Of a stretch of 11,818 bases of DNA, positions 6,133-11,818 are shown one piece after another. This DNA is from an uncultured Lachnospiraceae bacterium. Lineage in GTDB: Bacteria > Bacillota > Clostridia > Lachnospirales > Lachnospiraceae. The notes beneath the pieces are model-generated. The model worked only from the letters and a program-made list of their open reading frames with translations. It ran no database searches and was not told the origin of the DNA. How positions within the stretch are numbered: position 1 is the stretch's first letter; each line of letters begins with the position of its first letter. The stretch covers positions 1 through 11,818 of the forward strand of contig CACWUI010000034.1 in NCBI GenBank assembly GCA_902764045.1, given 5' to 3'. The position numbers and the translations under genes were made by a program.

Positions 6133-7044
6133 TTAAGTTTTAATGATCTTCTTGGCATGGGGATCTGCGAACTCTCTTACGCCATCACCCATAATATTAA
6201 ATATCAAAACGCTTGCCGCTATGGCAATACCCGGAAAAATAACCATGTGAGGATAAAGAGAAACGTATTGTTTTGCATCACTCAGCATAGAACCCCACTC
6301 TGCAGTAGGAGGCTGTACTCCCAGTCCCAAAAAGCTTATTGATGAAATTGAAAGTATGGCGCTTCCTATGTGCATTGCTCCGTATATGAGTATTGTAGGA
6401 AAAACGTTTGGTATAAGGTGTGTAAATATGATCCTGATTTTACTGCAACCCAATGTCCTGGAAGACTGGATAAAAACCTGTTCCTTAAGGCTCAATACCA
6501 GACTTCTTGACATTCTTGCGTATCCTATCCATCCCAAAACGATCAGGGAAATGAAAAGATTAAAGGTAGATGCACCAAATACTCCCACAATGAATAAAGA
6601 CAAAATTACGCTTGGAAAAGCCATAAGTATGTCCACAATACGCATTATTATCCCGTCTACTATTCCACCCAAAAATGCTGCCGTAGTACCTACGATAAGA
6701 CCTATTGCCGCATTTACAACCACAATACAGACAGAAAGTCCAAGGGAGGTTCTGCCTCCGTAAAGAATTCTTGCGAACAGATCACGTCCGAATCCGTCCG
6801 TTCCCAGGAAGGAGCCGTCCTCACCCGGTTGAAGAAGTCTTTTGGTCAGATCGACTTTATTAGGATCCTGGTCCGTAAATAATGGAGCAAATACAACAGC
6901 AAAGACCAATGCAGCACAAAAAATGGAAGAAATAAAAAGTAATTTGTTTTTTGTGAATTTTCTCCACCAGGTCGAGACTTTCTTTTCAGAATAAACGGTT
7001 GAAGCTGATACACTTCCGTTACCATTTGCAGTCTGTGCTATCAC
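6133..7044 (-). CDS. ABC transporter permease, NikC/DppC-like
   Basis: A 303-residue inner-membrane permease. A charged N-terminal tail (about 1-33) is followed by the OppC_N-type first membrane segment (about 35-55) and the conserved LGTDGFGRDLFARILYGGR (80-98). Several more hydrophobic segments flank the cytoplasmic EAA loop (about 190-213, containing SSRTLGCSKIRII), and FLGLGVQPP (238-246) precedes the last segments. This is the standard NikC/DppC/OppC plan. The start is GTG at 7044 with AAGGA about 10 nt upstream; there is no ATG before the first membrane segment. The gap to the upstream permease is 6 nt and to the downstream ATPase 10 nt. It pairs with the NikB-like permease to form the channel. 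Confidence 0.93.
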   Translation of the reverse strand: MIAQTANGNGSVSASTVYSEKKVSTWWRKFTKNKLLFISSIFCAALVFAVVFAPLFTDQDPNKVDLTKRLLQPGEDGSFLGTDGFGRDLFARILYGGRTSLGLSVCIVVVNAAIGLIVGTTAAFLGGIVDGIIMRIVDILMAFPSVILSLFIVGVFGASTFNLFISLIVLGWIGYARMSRSLVLSLKEQVFIQSSRTLGCSKIRIIFTHLIPNVFPTILIYGAMHIGSAILSISSISFLGLGVQPPTAEWGSMLSDAKQYVSLYPHMVIFPGIAIAASVLIFNIMGDGVREFADPHAKKIIKT

Positions 7045-7050
7045 TTTTTT

Positions 7051-7989
7051 CTATCCTTTCTCAAATCTGATTCTGGGATCAATATACACATATAATATGT
7101 CTGTCACCAGATTAATAACTACATAAAACAGTGCGATTATCATTACAAAGCCCTGTATAACAGGATAATCCCTGGAATAAACCGCATCTACAAGGAAAGC
7201 CCCCACTCCGGGCCATGAGAATACGGTTTCTACAACAACTGCCCCTGCCAGCAGATGCCCGAAACTGGCTCCCAGATATGTAACAATGGGGCCGAGGGAG
7301 TTTCTGAAAGCAAATTTCATCAGGATCATTTTTTTCTTCAGACCGTTTCCTCTGGCTGTTACGATATAATCCTCTGACAGTTTTTCCAGCATGGTAGCTC
7401 TGACGATCCTTGTAAGTGATGCGATCTGGGCCACACACAGGGTTATGATGGGCATAATATAATTGGCAGCACTTCCATATCCGAACGCAGGAAGCCATTT
7501 GAGAGTTCTTGAGAAAATGATCATCAAAAACAACCCAAGCCAGAAATCCGGAATGGATAGTCCGATCAGCGAAAGGATCCTGCTGACATGATCAAATATT
7601 TTATTTTTCTTTGCAGCAGCAGCTACTCCTATGATTATGGCCAGTGGTGTTGAAATCCCCATTGAGATAAGAGTCAACTGTAATGTTGCCCACAACCTTC
7701 TGATAAATTCAGCCATAACCGGTTCTCCGGTATACAGTGATTCGCCGAAATCAAAACGAAATGCCATGACGAGCCACTGTGCTATTTTTGAGAACAGATT
7801 TCCATCCAGGTTATTATTGCTCATAAAAAGGCTTATATCCTGATATGAAGGATCTGCACCGGTTCGCTCTCTTAATATACTTTCTGCAGGGTTACCCGGC
7901 GCCACATATAAAACGGTAAATGAAAGGAGTGATGCCACTACCATAATAAGAAGACCGATAAGCAGTCTTCGGATAATCAACTTTTTCAT
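7051..7989 (-). CDS. ABC transporter permease, NikB/DppB-like
   Basis: A 312-residue permease, close to the usual NikB length. It has an N-terminal membrane segment (about 8-30) ending in the family motif (F)-x-x-x-x-x-APGNP (VLYVAPGNP, 26-34), GESLYTGEPV (82-91), the EAA-loop sequence DYIVTARGNGL (207-217) and FSWPGVG (257-263), with about six hydrophobic stretches in all. It is the first permease gene after the binding-protein gene (12-nt gap). No clear Shine-Dalgarno sequence precedes the ATG at 7989 (only AGCTGG), so it may depend on coupling to translation of the upstream gene. That would be one way to make less permease than binding protein. Confidence 0.93.
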   Translation of the reverse strand: MKKLIIRRLLIGLLIMVVASLLSFTVLYVAPGNPAESILRERTGADPSYQDISLFMSNNNLDGNLFSKIAQWLVMAFRFDFGESLYTGEPVMAEFIRRLWATLQLTLISMGISTPLAIIIGVAAAAKKNKIFDHVSRILSLIGLSIPDFWLGLFLMIIFSRTLKWLPAFGYGSAANYIMPIITLCVAQIASLTRIVRATMLEKLSEDYIVTARGNGLKKKMILMKFAFRNSLGPIVTYLGASFGHLLAGAVVVETVFSWPGVGAFLVDAVYSRDYPVIQGFVMIIALFYVVINLVTDILYVYIDPRIRFEKG

Positions 7990-8001
7990 ATAAAACCAGC
8001 T

Positions 8002-9621
8002 TTATTTAGATGTGTCCATATCCATGTCTTTAATCATGCTCATATCAAACATATTCTGACCAACATGATATCCTGAAAGTCTGGGATTCATTCCGCTTAA
8101 CTTCTTTACACTGTAAAGAGGCATGCAAGGAGCTTCTTCGTGCAGATACTGCCAGATAGCTGCAACCTGCTGCTGTCTTGAATCCTCATTAGACTCGGCA
8201 AATGCAGATTCGATCATTTTATCAAGTTCATCGCTATGGAACGAATATGTCCAGCTTGAAGATGAGTGATATTTGCCTCCGGGGTTTATTCCGCCGGGAA
8301 CCCCGGGCATACATCCTGAGTGGTGAACGTACATATCATACTCACCCTTCTTACTTGCGTCTGATGCCGCACTGCTTTCAAGGTTCTGTACATCAACAGT
8401 TGCGCCTATCTTTGCAAGCTCAGATTGAACATATACGGCAACCGCATCAGCGTTAGCCTCTCCGTTAGGAACTATAAGCTTAACTTCAAGTTTCTTGCCA
8501 TCTTTTTCTCTTACGCCGTCACCATCGGAATCTTTCCATCCGGCATCATCCAATAATTTTTCGGCCTTATCTTTATCATATTTATAGTAGTCTTTATCTA
8601 CTTTCTTTGGACCGTATTTAAAATCAGGTGATGTTATTACGTTAGCAGCTTCTGTTAAGCCTTCAAATAAGGTATCAACCATTAACTCTTTATCAACTGC
8701 AAGGTTGAATGCCATTCTTACATTTTTATCGTCAAAAGGCGCCTTGGTACAGTTGTATTCAAGAACCTGATATCTTCCGGTCTCGTCTGTCTCAACGTTG
8801 TACCCTTTACTCTTAAGTGAAGAAACCTGAACGTAAGGAACACTGGAGTGGTGTTCTGCAATACCGATCGCATCAACCTGATCACTTTCAAGAGCAACAA
8901 CCATTGCATTAGGGTCGCTTACAACATCCCACTCGACGCCGTCTACCTTTGGTGCGCCGCCCCAATAGTCGGGATTCTTTTTCATTGTTGCTTTGACACC
9001 GCTTTCATATGTGCTGTCATCAAAGATAAAAGCACCTGTTCCTATATAACCTGTTATTTTGCCTTCACTGTCAACATCCTTCTCAAGTATCATAGGTACA
9101 CCACCCCAGTTAGTGGGTGTCGCGATATCATAAAGAATAAGATCATTATATTTTTTAAGTTTCATCTCGACAGTATTTTCATCTACGGCTGTTATGCTTT
9201 CGATATCTTCGCCCGGAGAATTGTTTTTCTGATAATATTCAAGAGAGAATTTTGCAGTATCTGCATTAAAAGGAGTACCATCATGGTACTTAACACCTTT
9301 CTTTAAATGGAAAGTATAAGTTAAGCCGTCATCAGAAACGTCATATGATTCTGCAAGATTCGGGGTGATCTGTCCCCACATATCTGACTGAAGCAAAGAA
9401 TCAAAAACCAGATACCTTGCTTCTGCACAACTTTTGAAATCAAAACCGCCTGCTATTCTTAAAATCTTATCTCCTGAAGCGGTCTGTGATGCAGCGGTTG
9501 TTGTACCGGAACCGCCGCTTGCTGTAGTAGTTTCAGAACCGGTTCCTCCACCACCTGAACATCCCGCCAGAGAAACTGCACCTATTGTTGCAGCTAATAT
9601 AAGGGGTAATCTTTTCTTCAT
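8002..9621 (-). CDS. Nickel/peptide-type substrate-binding lipoprotein, NikA-like (SBP_bac_5)
   Basis: A 539-residue extracellular binding protein. The N-terminus is a lipoprotein signal: KKR, a hydrophobic stretch, then the lipobox LAGC (18-21), so Cys21 would be lipidated. A low-complexity Gly/Ser/Thr linker (22-50) precedes the fold. Family-5 features include ITPNLAESYDVSDDGLTYTF (85-104) and a KYHDGTPFNADTAKF region (111-125), NPDYWGG (216-222) and NTV/LKK strands. By eye it aligns to E. coli NikA, for example NPDYW to NENYW and YVHHSG to the FHRTWG region. His452 (GGKYH) lies roughly where NikA has its nickel-chelate ligand His416; that match is from memory. His257-His258, His433-His434 and a Met/Asp-rich tail (MFDMSMIKDMDMD, 524-536) also suggest metal, but a peptide ligand is not excluded. 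AGGAG precedes the ATG at 9621. First gene of the operon. Confidence 0.85.
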   Translation of the reverse strand: MKKRLPLILAATIGAVSLAGCSGGGGTGSETTTASGGSGTTTAASQTASGDKILRIAGGFDFKSCAEARYLVFDSLLQSDMWGQITPNLAESYDVSDDGLTYTFHLKKGVKYHDGTPFNADTAKFSLEYYQKNNSPGEDIESITAVDENTVEMKLKKYNDLILYDIATPTNWGGVPMILEKDVDSEGKITGYIGTGAFIFDDSTYESGVKATMKKNPDYWGGAPKVDGVEWDVVSDPNAMVVALESDQVDAIGIAEHHSSVPYVQVSSLKSKGYNVETDETGRYQVLEYNCTKAPFDDKNVRMAFNLAVDKELMVDTLFEGLTEAANVITSPDFKYGPKKVDKDYYKYDKDKAEKLLDDAGWKDSDGDGVREKDGKKLEVKLIVPNGEANADAVAVYVQSELAKIGATVDVQNLESSAASDASKKGEYDMYVHHSGCMPGVPGGINPGGKYHSSSSWTYSFHSDELDKMIESAFAESNEDSRQQQVAAIWQYLHEEAPCMPLYSVKKLSGMNPRLSGYHVGQNMFDMSMIKDMDMDTSK

Positions 9622-9680
9622 TTCTCTTTTCTCCTATTTTCTTTTGTTTTGTTTTTCGGATTATTTATACCGATTTCATA

Positions 9681-9709
9681 ATTATAAAATTAATAACGAA
9701 TAATAAAAC
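9681..9709 (-). promoter_or_regulatory. Weak candidate promoter for the transporter operon
   Basis: The AT-rich gap 9622-9771 must hold the operon promoter, since a terminator lies upstream. On the minus strand a consensus TATAAT occurs at 9681-9686. At 17-nt spacing the -35 position reads GTTTTA (9704-9709), a poor match, so an activator or another sigma factor is possible. TATAAA at 9664-9669 is an alternative. I saw no NikR-type operator or known riboswitch in this gap. Confidence 0.3.
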
Positions 9710-9760
9710 CCTGACGGGGGGATTAAAAATTGAAAAAAACAGTAATTAAATTAAGGATCA

Positions 9761-9789
9761 AAAATAAAAAAAGACGACATCAGTCGCCT
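9761..9789 (-). terminator. Rho-independent terminator after the LCP gene stub
   Basis: Read on the minus strand, AGGCGAC (9789-9783), a four-base TGAT loop and GTCGTCT (9778-9772) form a 7-bp stem with one G-U pair, followed by a run of T (9771-9761, interrupted once). It starts 24 nt after the LCP stop codon. In the + direction the stem has a mismatch, so the minus direction is the functional one. It would separate the LCP gene from the transporter operon. Confidence 0.8.
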
Positions 9790-9813
9790 TTTTATCCCAT
9801 ATAAAATTAATTA

Positions 9814-10056
9814 TCACCCTTCATTCTGCACCGCTTTTATCAGCTGTTTTGCCTCTTCAACGGAGTCCTCATCCGGTATCATCACATAAAGTTGAGTTCC
9901 CGGCATGGAATAAGTATCAGCATAAGTGCCCTCTCCCGTGATGGCGTATGAATCTATTTTCCAGCCGTTAGAATCGGAAAGCTGCTGATTAACCATTCCA
10001 TAAATAGTTCCGCTGGGAACGGAGGTCTGCATTGATCCGGACATACCGCCCAGTAC
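9814..10056 (-). pseudogene. C-terminal remnant of a LytR-CpsA-Psr (LCP) family protein, truncated by the IS
   Basis: The last 80 codons of a gene. The peptide contains MQTSVPSGTIYGMVNQQL, a W-K-I-D-S-Y-A-I-T-G-E-G-T stretch and SMPGTQLYVMIPDEDSVEEA. It matches the end of clostridial LCP proteins, which attach wall polymers such as teichoic acid or capsule to peptidoglycan: N-(M/V)-S-x-x-x-I-x-x-(L/M)-(V/I)-x-x-Q-L, then SYxxTGxG and LYVMIPDExSV. The catalytic LCP domain and membrane anchor are missing: upstream the sequence is the IS inverted repeat from base 10057. The frame continues 9 codons into the IS to an ATG at 10083, so a 89-residue fusion peptide could be made but would have no LCP activity. 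The 5' part of the gene is not recognisable on the far side of the IS. Confidence 0.8.
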
Positions 10057-10091
10057 AAGACAGGGGGACGGTTCCAATGTCATTTAGATAA
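10057..10091 (+). repeat. Left terminal inverted repeat of the IS4-family element
   Basis: Reads AAGACAGGGGGACGGTTCC and continues AATGTCATTTAGATAA. It is the inverted copy of 11707-11741 with one difference, G instead of C at position 7 (10063). The complementary strand carries an outward-facing ATG at 10083-10081 that opens into the LCP stub. GGTTCC within the repeat (10070-10075) can pair with GGAACC at 10092-10097. Confidence 0.92.
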
Positions 10092-10201
10092 GGAACCCGA
10101 CTATAGCCCTTCGACAAGCTTAGGTTCCTGATAATTATCAAAAACATTATACTTTCAAGAAAAAATTTGGTATTATTCAGACATATAATGAAAAATAATG
10201 G

Positions 10202-10236
10202 GTCATGCCCAAAAGATGACATTTTTTGGGCATGAC
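10202..10236. terminator. Strong hairpin downstream of the transposase gene
   Basis: A perfect 13-bp inverted repeat, GTCATGCCCAAAA (10202-10214) and its complement (10224-10236), with a 9-nt loop. It lies 59 nt past the transposase stop. On the minus strand it is followed by CCATTATTTTTC, a delayed and imperfect T-run, so termination of the transposase transcript is plausible but not textbook. It could also protect the mRNA 3' end or limit read-through into the LCP stub. Confidence 0.55.
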
Positions 10237-10294
10237 AAAACAGACAGTTGTAATAAATAAACTGCCTTCCAGGTATATTTAGTTTTTTTTTACA

Positions 10295-11554
10295 CTATCT
10301 GTAAGATAATGTATGTGCCGATTGGCGCCGGAGGATTCTTTCAAATTTTCGTCCCGGCCTGATCGGCACTAAATATTTGGATATCAGTTTGATAACATCC
10401 TTAATCGTGCCGAGAAGAAACAAGGCACAGCATTTCTGCGCCTGAGTATGATTCAGATTATATTTATGCTTGTTTTTCTTGTTTTCCGGCTTAATTGCAG
10501 CCTGAGCGATGTATGACGAAAAGTTGTATAAAGTCAGTTTTCCATATATTTCCTGTATAAGAAAATCTTTTTTCAAGGAATGAATATAAACCATGTTTCC
10601 GGCATATTTCAGATGGCGGAAAGCAGTTTCTTCACCCCAACGGAGTGCGTATAGAGACTTTATGTCTTCTGATTTGAAACTACATAACGGGAGATTGGTT
10701 ACTCGAAATTTTAAAACATCTACATCATTTTTTCCGCTCACACAGTAATCATAACGACCTGATTTATGGATAGGATGGTAATTTTCAAGCCTTGAGAACT
10801 CTTTTTTCTGACTGCATCCGATATGTACGGTAACCGTTTCGTCAGCAAACGGATCGGCCAACCAAGGCTTGTGATCAGTGCATATTTTTTCAGCAAAAGA
10901 AGCAGGTACTCTTATCAGAAACATCTGCTTATTGTGTATTGCATGTGCAAAGATGTTATAGGAAACATACCCACGATCTGCCAGAAAAATTCTTTTTGCT
11001 GTATCATTAGCATATTTATCAAGAAAATCGGTGAAAGCGGCTTTTTCATTCATCTGATTAATGCTCTGAAGCTCAGCATCAAGAAAAATATCATTTAGAG
11101 GATCATACAAAGCGTTTAAATGTACCTGATTAATGCCCTTTCGCCCCTTAATACACTTAATAAAACTGTCTTTATCGGATGGGTTGTAAGGAAGATTAAT
11201 GCGTGAACCGTCGCAGGCGACAATCTGATAACCTTGAAATTTTTTGGGAGTAGGAATAGCGTTTGAAAAGCTATAAAATAATTCCTTGAAAGCCTCAGAT
11301 CTGACCTGACTCCGTCGTTGAACCATGGCAGAGGGCATAGGAAGCTTCTCTTCTTCAAAAAAATTAACAAGTTCAGTGGCAGCATTATCAGACCCCGCAA
11401 GCATAGGGAATAGAATAGTCTGGTGAAAGGAAATCTTTTTAGTCCGTGTAAAGTCAGACTGAGGATTAGTCAGAAATTCATCCTTACGCTCAAACAAAGA
11501 ATCAATGGTTGAAAACAAAAGCTGTTTAGGCTTTTCCTGAGAAATATGCTGCAT
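10295..11554 (-). CDS. IS4-family DDE transposase
   Basis: A 419-residue, apparently intact transposase. The catalytic acids are visible: Asp115 (ACDGSRINLP, 113-122), Asp193 (FLADRGYVSYN, 190-200) and Glu309. The last lies in YALRWGEETAFRHLK (302-316), an exact fit to the IS4-family signature Y-(2)-R-(3)-E-(6)-K (Tyr302, Arg305, Glu309, Lys316). The C-terminal region is basic and probably contributes to DNA binding (GRKFERILRRQ, 401-411). The ATG at 11554 follows AAGGAGG (11562-11568). There is no frameshift or internal stop, so the element may still be mobile. Confidence 0.95.
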   Translation of the reverse strand: MQHISQEKPKQLLFSTIDSLFERKDEFLTNPQSDFTRTKKISFHQTILFPMLAGSDNAATELVNFFEEEKLPMPSAMVQRRSQVRSEAFKELFYSFSNAIPTPKKFQGYQIVACDGSRINLPYNPSDKDSFIKCIKGRKGINQVHLNALYDPLNDIFLDAELQSINQMNEKAAFTDFLDKYANDTAKRIFLADRGYVSYNIFAHAIHNKQMFLIRVPASFAEKICTDHKPWLADPFADETVTVHIGCSQKKEFSRLENYHPIHKSGRYDYCVSGKNDVDVLKFRVTNLPLCSFKSEDIKSLYALRWGEETAFRHLKYAGNMVYIHSLKKDFLIQEIYGKLTLYNFSSYIAQAAIKPENKKNKHKYNLNHTQAQKCCALFLLGTIKDVIKLISKYLVPIRPGRKFERILRRQSAHTLSYR

Positions 11555-11590
11555 AAGAGCACCTCCTTAAAAACATATACTTTTAAGGGC

Positions 11591-11619
11591 GGCGCCGCAT
11601 TTTTTTAGTTATTTGTCAA
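11591..11619 (-). promoter_or_regulatory. Partial promoter for the transposase with a GC palindrome at the -10 position
   Basis: On the minus strand a perfect -35 TTGACA (11614-11619) lies about 60 nt before the start codon. At 17-nt spacing the -10 position (11591-11596) is GGCGCC, the centre of the perfect 10-bp palindrome GCGGCGCCGC (11589-11598), with no TATAAT-like box nearby. Expression is therefore expected to be low unless another promoter is used. Speculative. Confidence 0.25.
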
Positions 11620-11623
11620 GTGT

Positions 11624-11668
11624 TTTTTGAAAAAAAACAAAAAAATACAGAGGCATTATTACCTCTGT
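11624..11668 (-). terminator. Terminator blocking transcription into the transposase gene from outside
   Basis: On the minus strand ACAGAGG (11668-11662), an 8-nt loop and CCTCTGT (11653-11647) form a perfect 7-bp stem. A-TTTTTTT-G-TTTTTTTT follows (11646-11630). This is a textbook rho-independent terminator placed between the IS right end and the transposase promoter region, a common way for insertion sequences to avoid activation by neighbouring promoters. Confidence 0.75.
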
Positions 11669-11706
11669 AAAAAATTAGAAATATAAAATTTGGGACAGGG
11701 GGGGCA

Positions 11707-11741
11707 TTATCTAAATGACATTGGAACCGTCCCCGTGTCTT
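11707..11741 (-). repeat. Right terminal inverted repeat of the IS4-family element
   Basis: Read inward on the minus strand it begins AAGACACGGGGACGGTTCC and matches the left repeat at 34 of 35 positions. On the + strand it carries an outward ATG at 11715-11717, the mirror of the one at the left end, opening into a 22-residue frame that stops at 11783. Just inside, at 11694-11704, is a second copy of the tip sequence (GACAGGGGG) in opposite orientation. Confidence 0.92.
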
Positions 11742-11818
11742 CTAGAGTTATCTGAGCCTGAAGAGGTAAGTTTTATATTATAATGACAAATTAGACACAC
11801 TTGGTCTGCTTCGGTTTG
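11742..11818. other. Right flank of the IS, no recognisable gene
   Basis: Only 77 nt. If the LCP gene simply continued past the IS, its coding sequence should appear here on the minus strand. One minus frame is open (Q-T-E-A-D-Q-V-C-L-I and onward) but I do not recognise LCP sequence in it, and the other two minus frames contain stops. A TATAAT occurs on + at 11778-11783 without a convincing -35 box. Confidence 0.4.

Larger units (their letters stand above)
10057..11741 (-). mobile_element. Complete IS4-family insertion sequence (about 1.69 kb)
   Basis: The element is bounded by inverted repeats matching at 34 of 35 positions (10057-10091 and 11707-11741) and encodes one intact transposase on the minus strand. 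Its length, single DDE gene and YREK signature fit the IS4 family. Exact tips could be a few bases further in (at GACA). No direct repeat is visible in the flanks: the left flank ends CGCCCAGTAC and the right begins CTAGAGTTAT. The missing target-site duplication suggests a rearrangement at one end or an assembly join. Within the element, 10092-10294 holds only hairpins (10091-10129 and 10202-10236) and no gene. Confidence 0.9.

Noticed and set aside
6123..6158. Longer start of the NikD-like ATPase at 6158
   Set aside because: It would overlap the permease gene and adds a non-homologous leader; AAGGAG directly precedes the ATG at 6122.
8848..9306. Plus-strand frame of 152 codons inside the binding-protein gene
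   Set aside because: It is antisense to a gene with clear lipobox and family motifs; composition rich in C, I and Y is typical of a reverse-frame shadow.
9622..9771. Possible riboswitch or NikR operator upstream of the transporter operon
   Set aside because: The region is AT-rich with only a 3-bp CCC/GGG hairpin; I see no conserved riboswitch core and no GTATGA-N16-TCATAC pair.
1..11818. CRISPR array, tRNA or rRNA genes
   Set aside because: No regularly spaced direct repeats and no cloverleaf or conserved rRNA segments were recognised on either strand.

Overview
The window looks like chromosomal DNA of a low-to-moderate GC Gram-positive anaerobe of the Clostridia, most likely a Lachnospiraceae member. 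This rests on strong AGGAGG-type ribosome binding sites, a LexA regulon built from GAAC/GTTC half-sites, the divergent lexA/yneA-like pair, and housekeeping neighbours (yqeK-rsfS). No database search was possible; every family name comes from motifs readable in the translations.

Layout. (1) Bases 1-436: the last codons of a gene that is probably yqeK, then rsfS (ribosome silencing factor), both on +. (2) Bases 440-1603: an SOS module. lexA (-) and a short membrane-anchored LysM protein of the YneA cell-division-suppressor type (+) diverge from a shared region carrying several LexA-like half-sites and a good sigma-A promoter. (3) Bases 1604-1889: an unusually long imperfect palindrome. (4) Bases 1890-2951: a complete tyrosine recombinase (+) with all catalytic residues. 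(5) Bases 2955-9621 (-): a seven-gene operon read from 9621 down to 2955. It encodes a lipoprotein binding protein, two permeases and two ATPases of the nickel/dipeptide (Nik/Opp/Dpp) ABC family, then two tandem class I SAM-dependent methyltransferases. Gaps are only 6-14 nt, and the two ATPase genes overlap by 14 nt through a TTG start. (6) Bases 9814-10056: the C-terminal stub of a LytR-CpsA-Psr (LCP) family gene, cut by an insertion sequence. (7) Bases 10057-11741: a complete IS4-family element with 35-bp terminal inverted repeats (34/35 identical) and an intact transposase with the Y-(2)-R-(3)-E-(6)-K signature. (8) Bases 11742-11818: flank with no recognisable gene.

How the parts work together. 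The SOS module is self-contained: LexA cleavage would release both lexA and the division inhibitor. The large operon has the composition of a metal or metal-chelate (possibly peptide) importer. Its unusual part is the pair of related methyltransferases co-transcribed with the transporter, which suggests that the imported ligand, or something made to capture it, is methylated. At the right edge the IS has destroyed an LCP gene. The flanks show no target-site duplication and the 5' part of the LCP gene is not visible beyond the IS, which suggests a rearrangement or deletion next to the element, or an assembly join inside a repeated IS.
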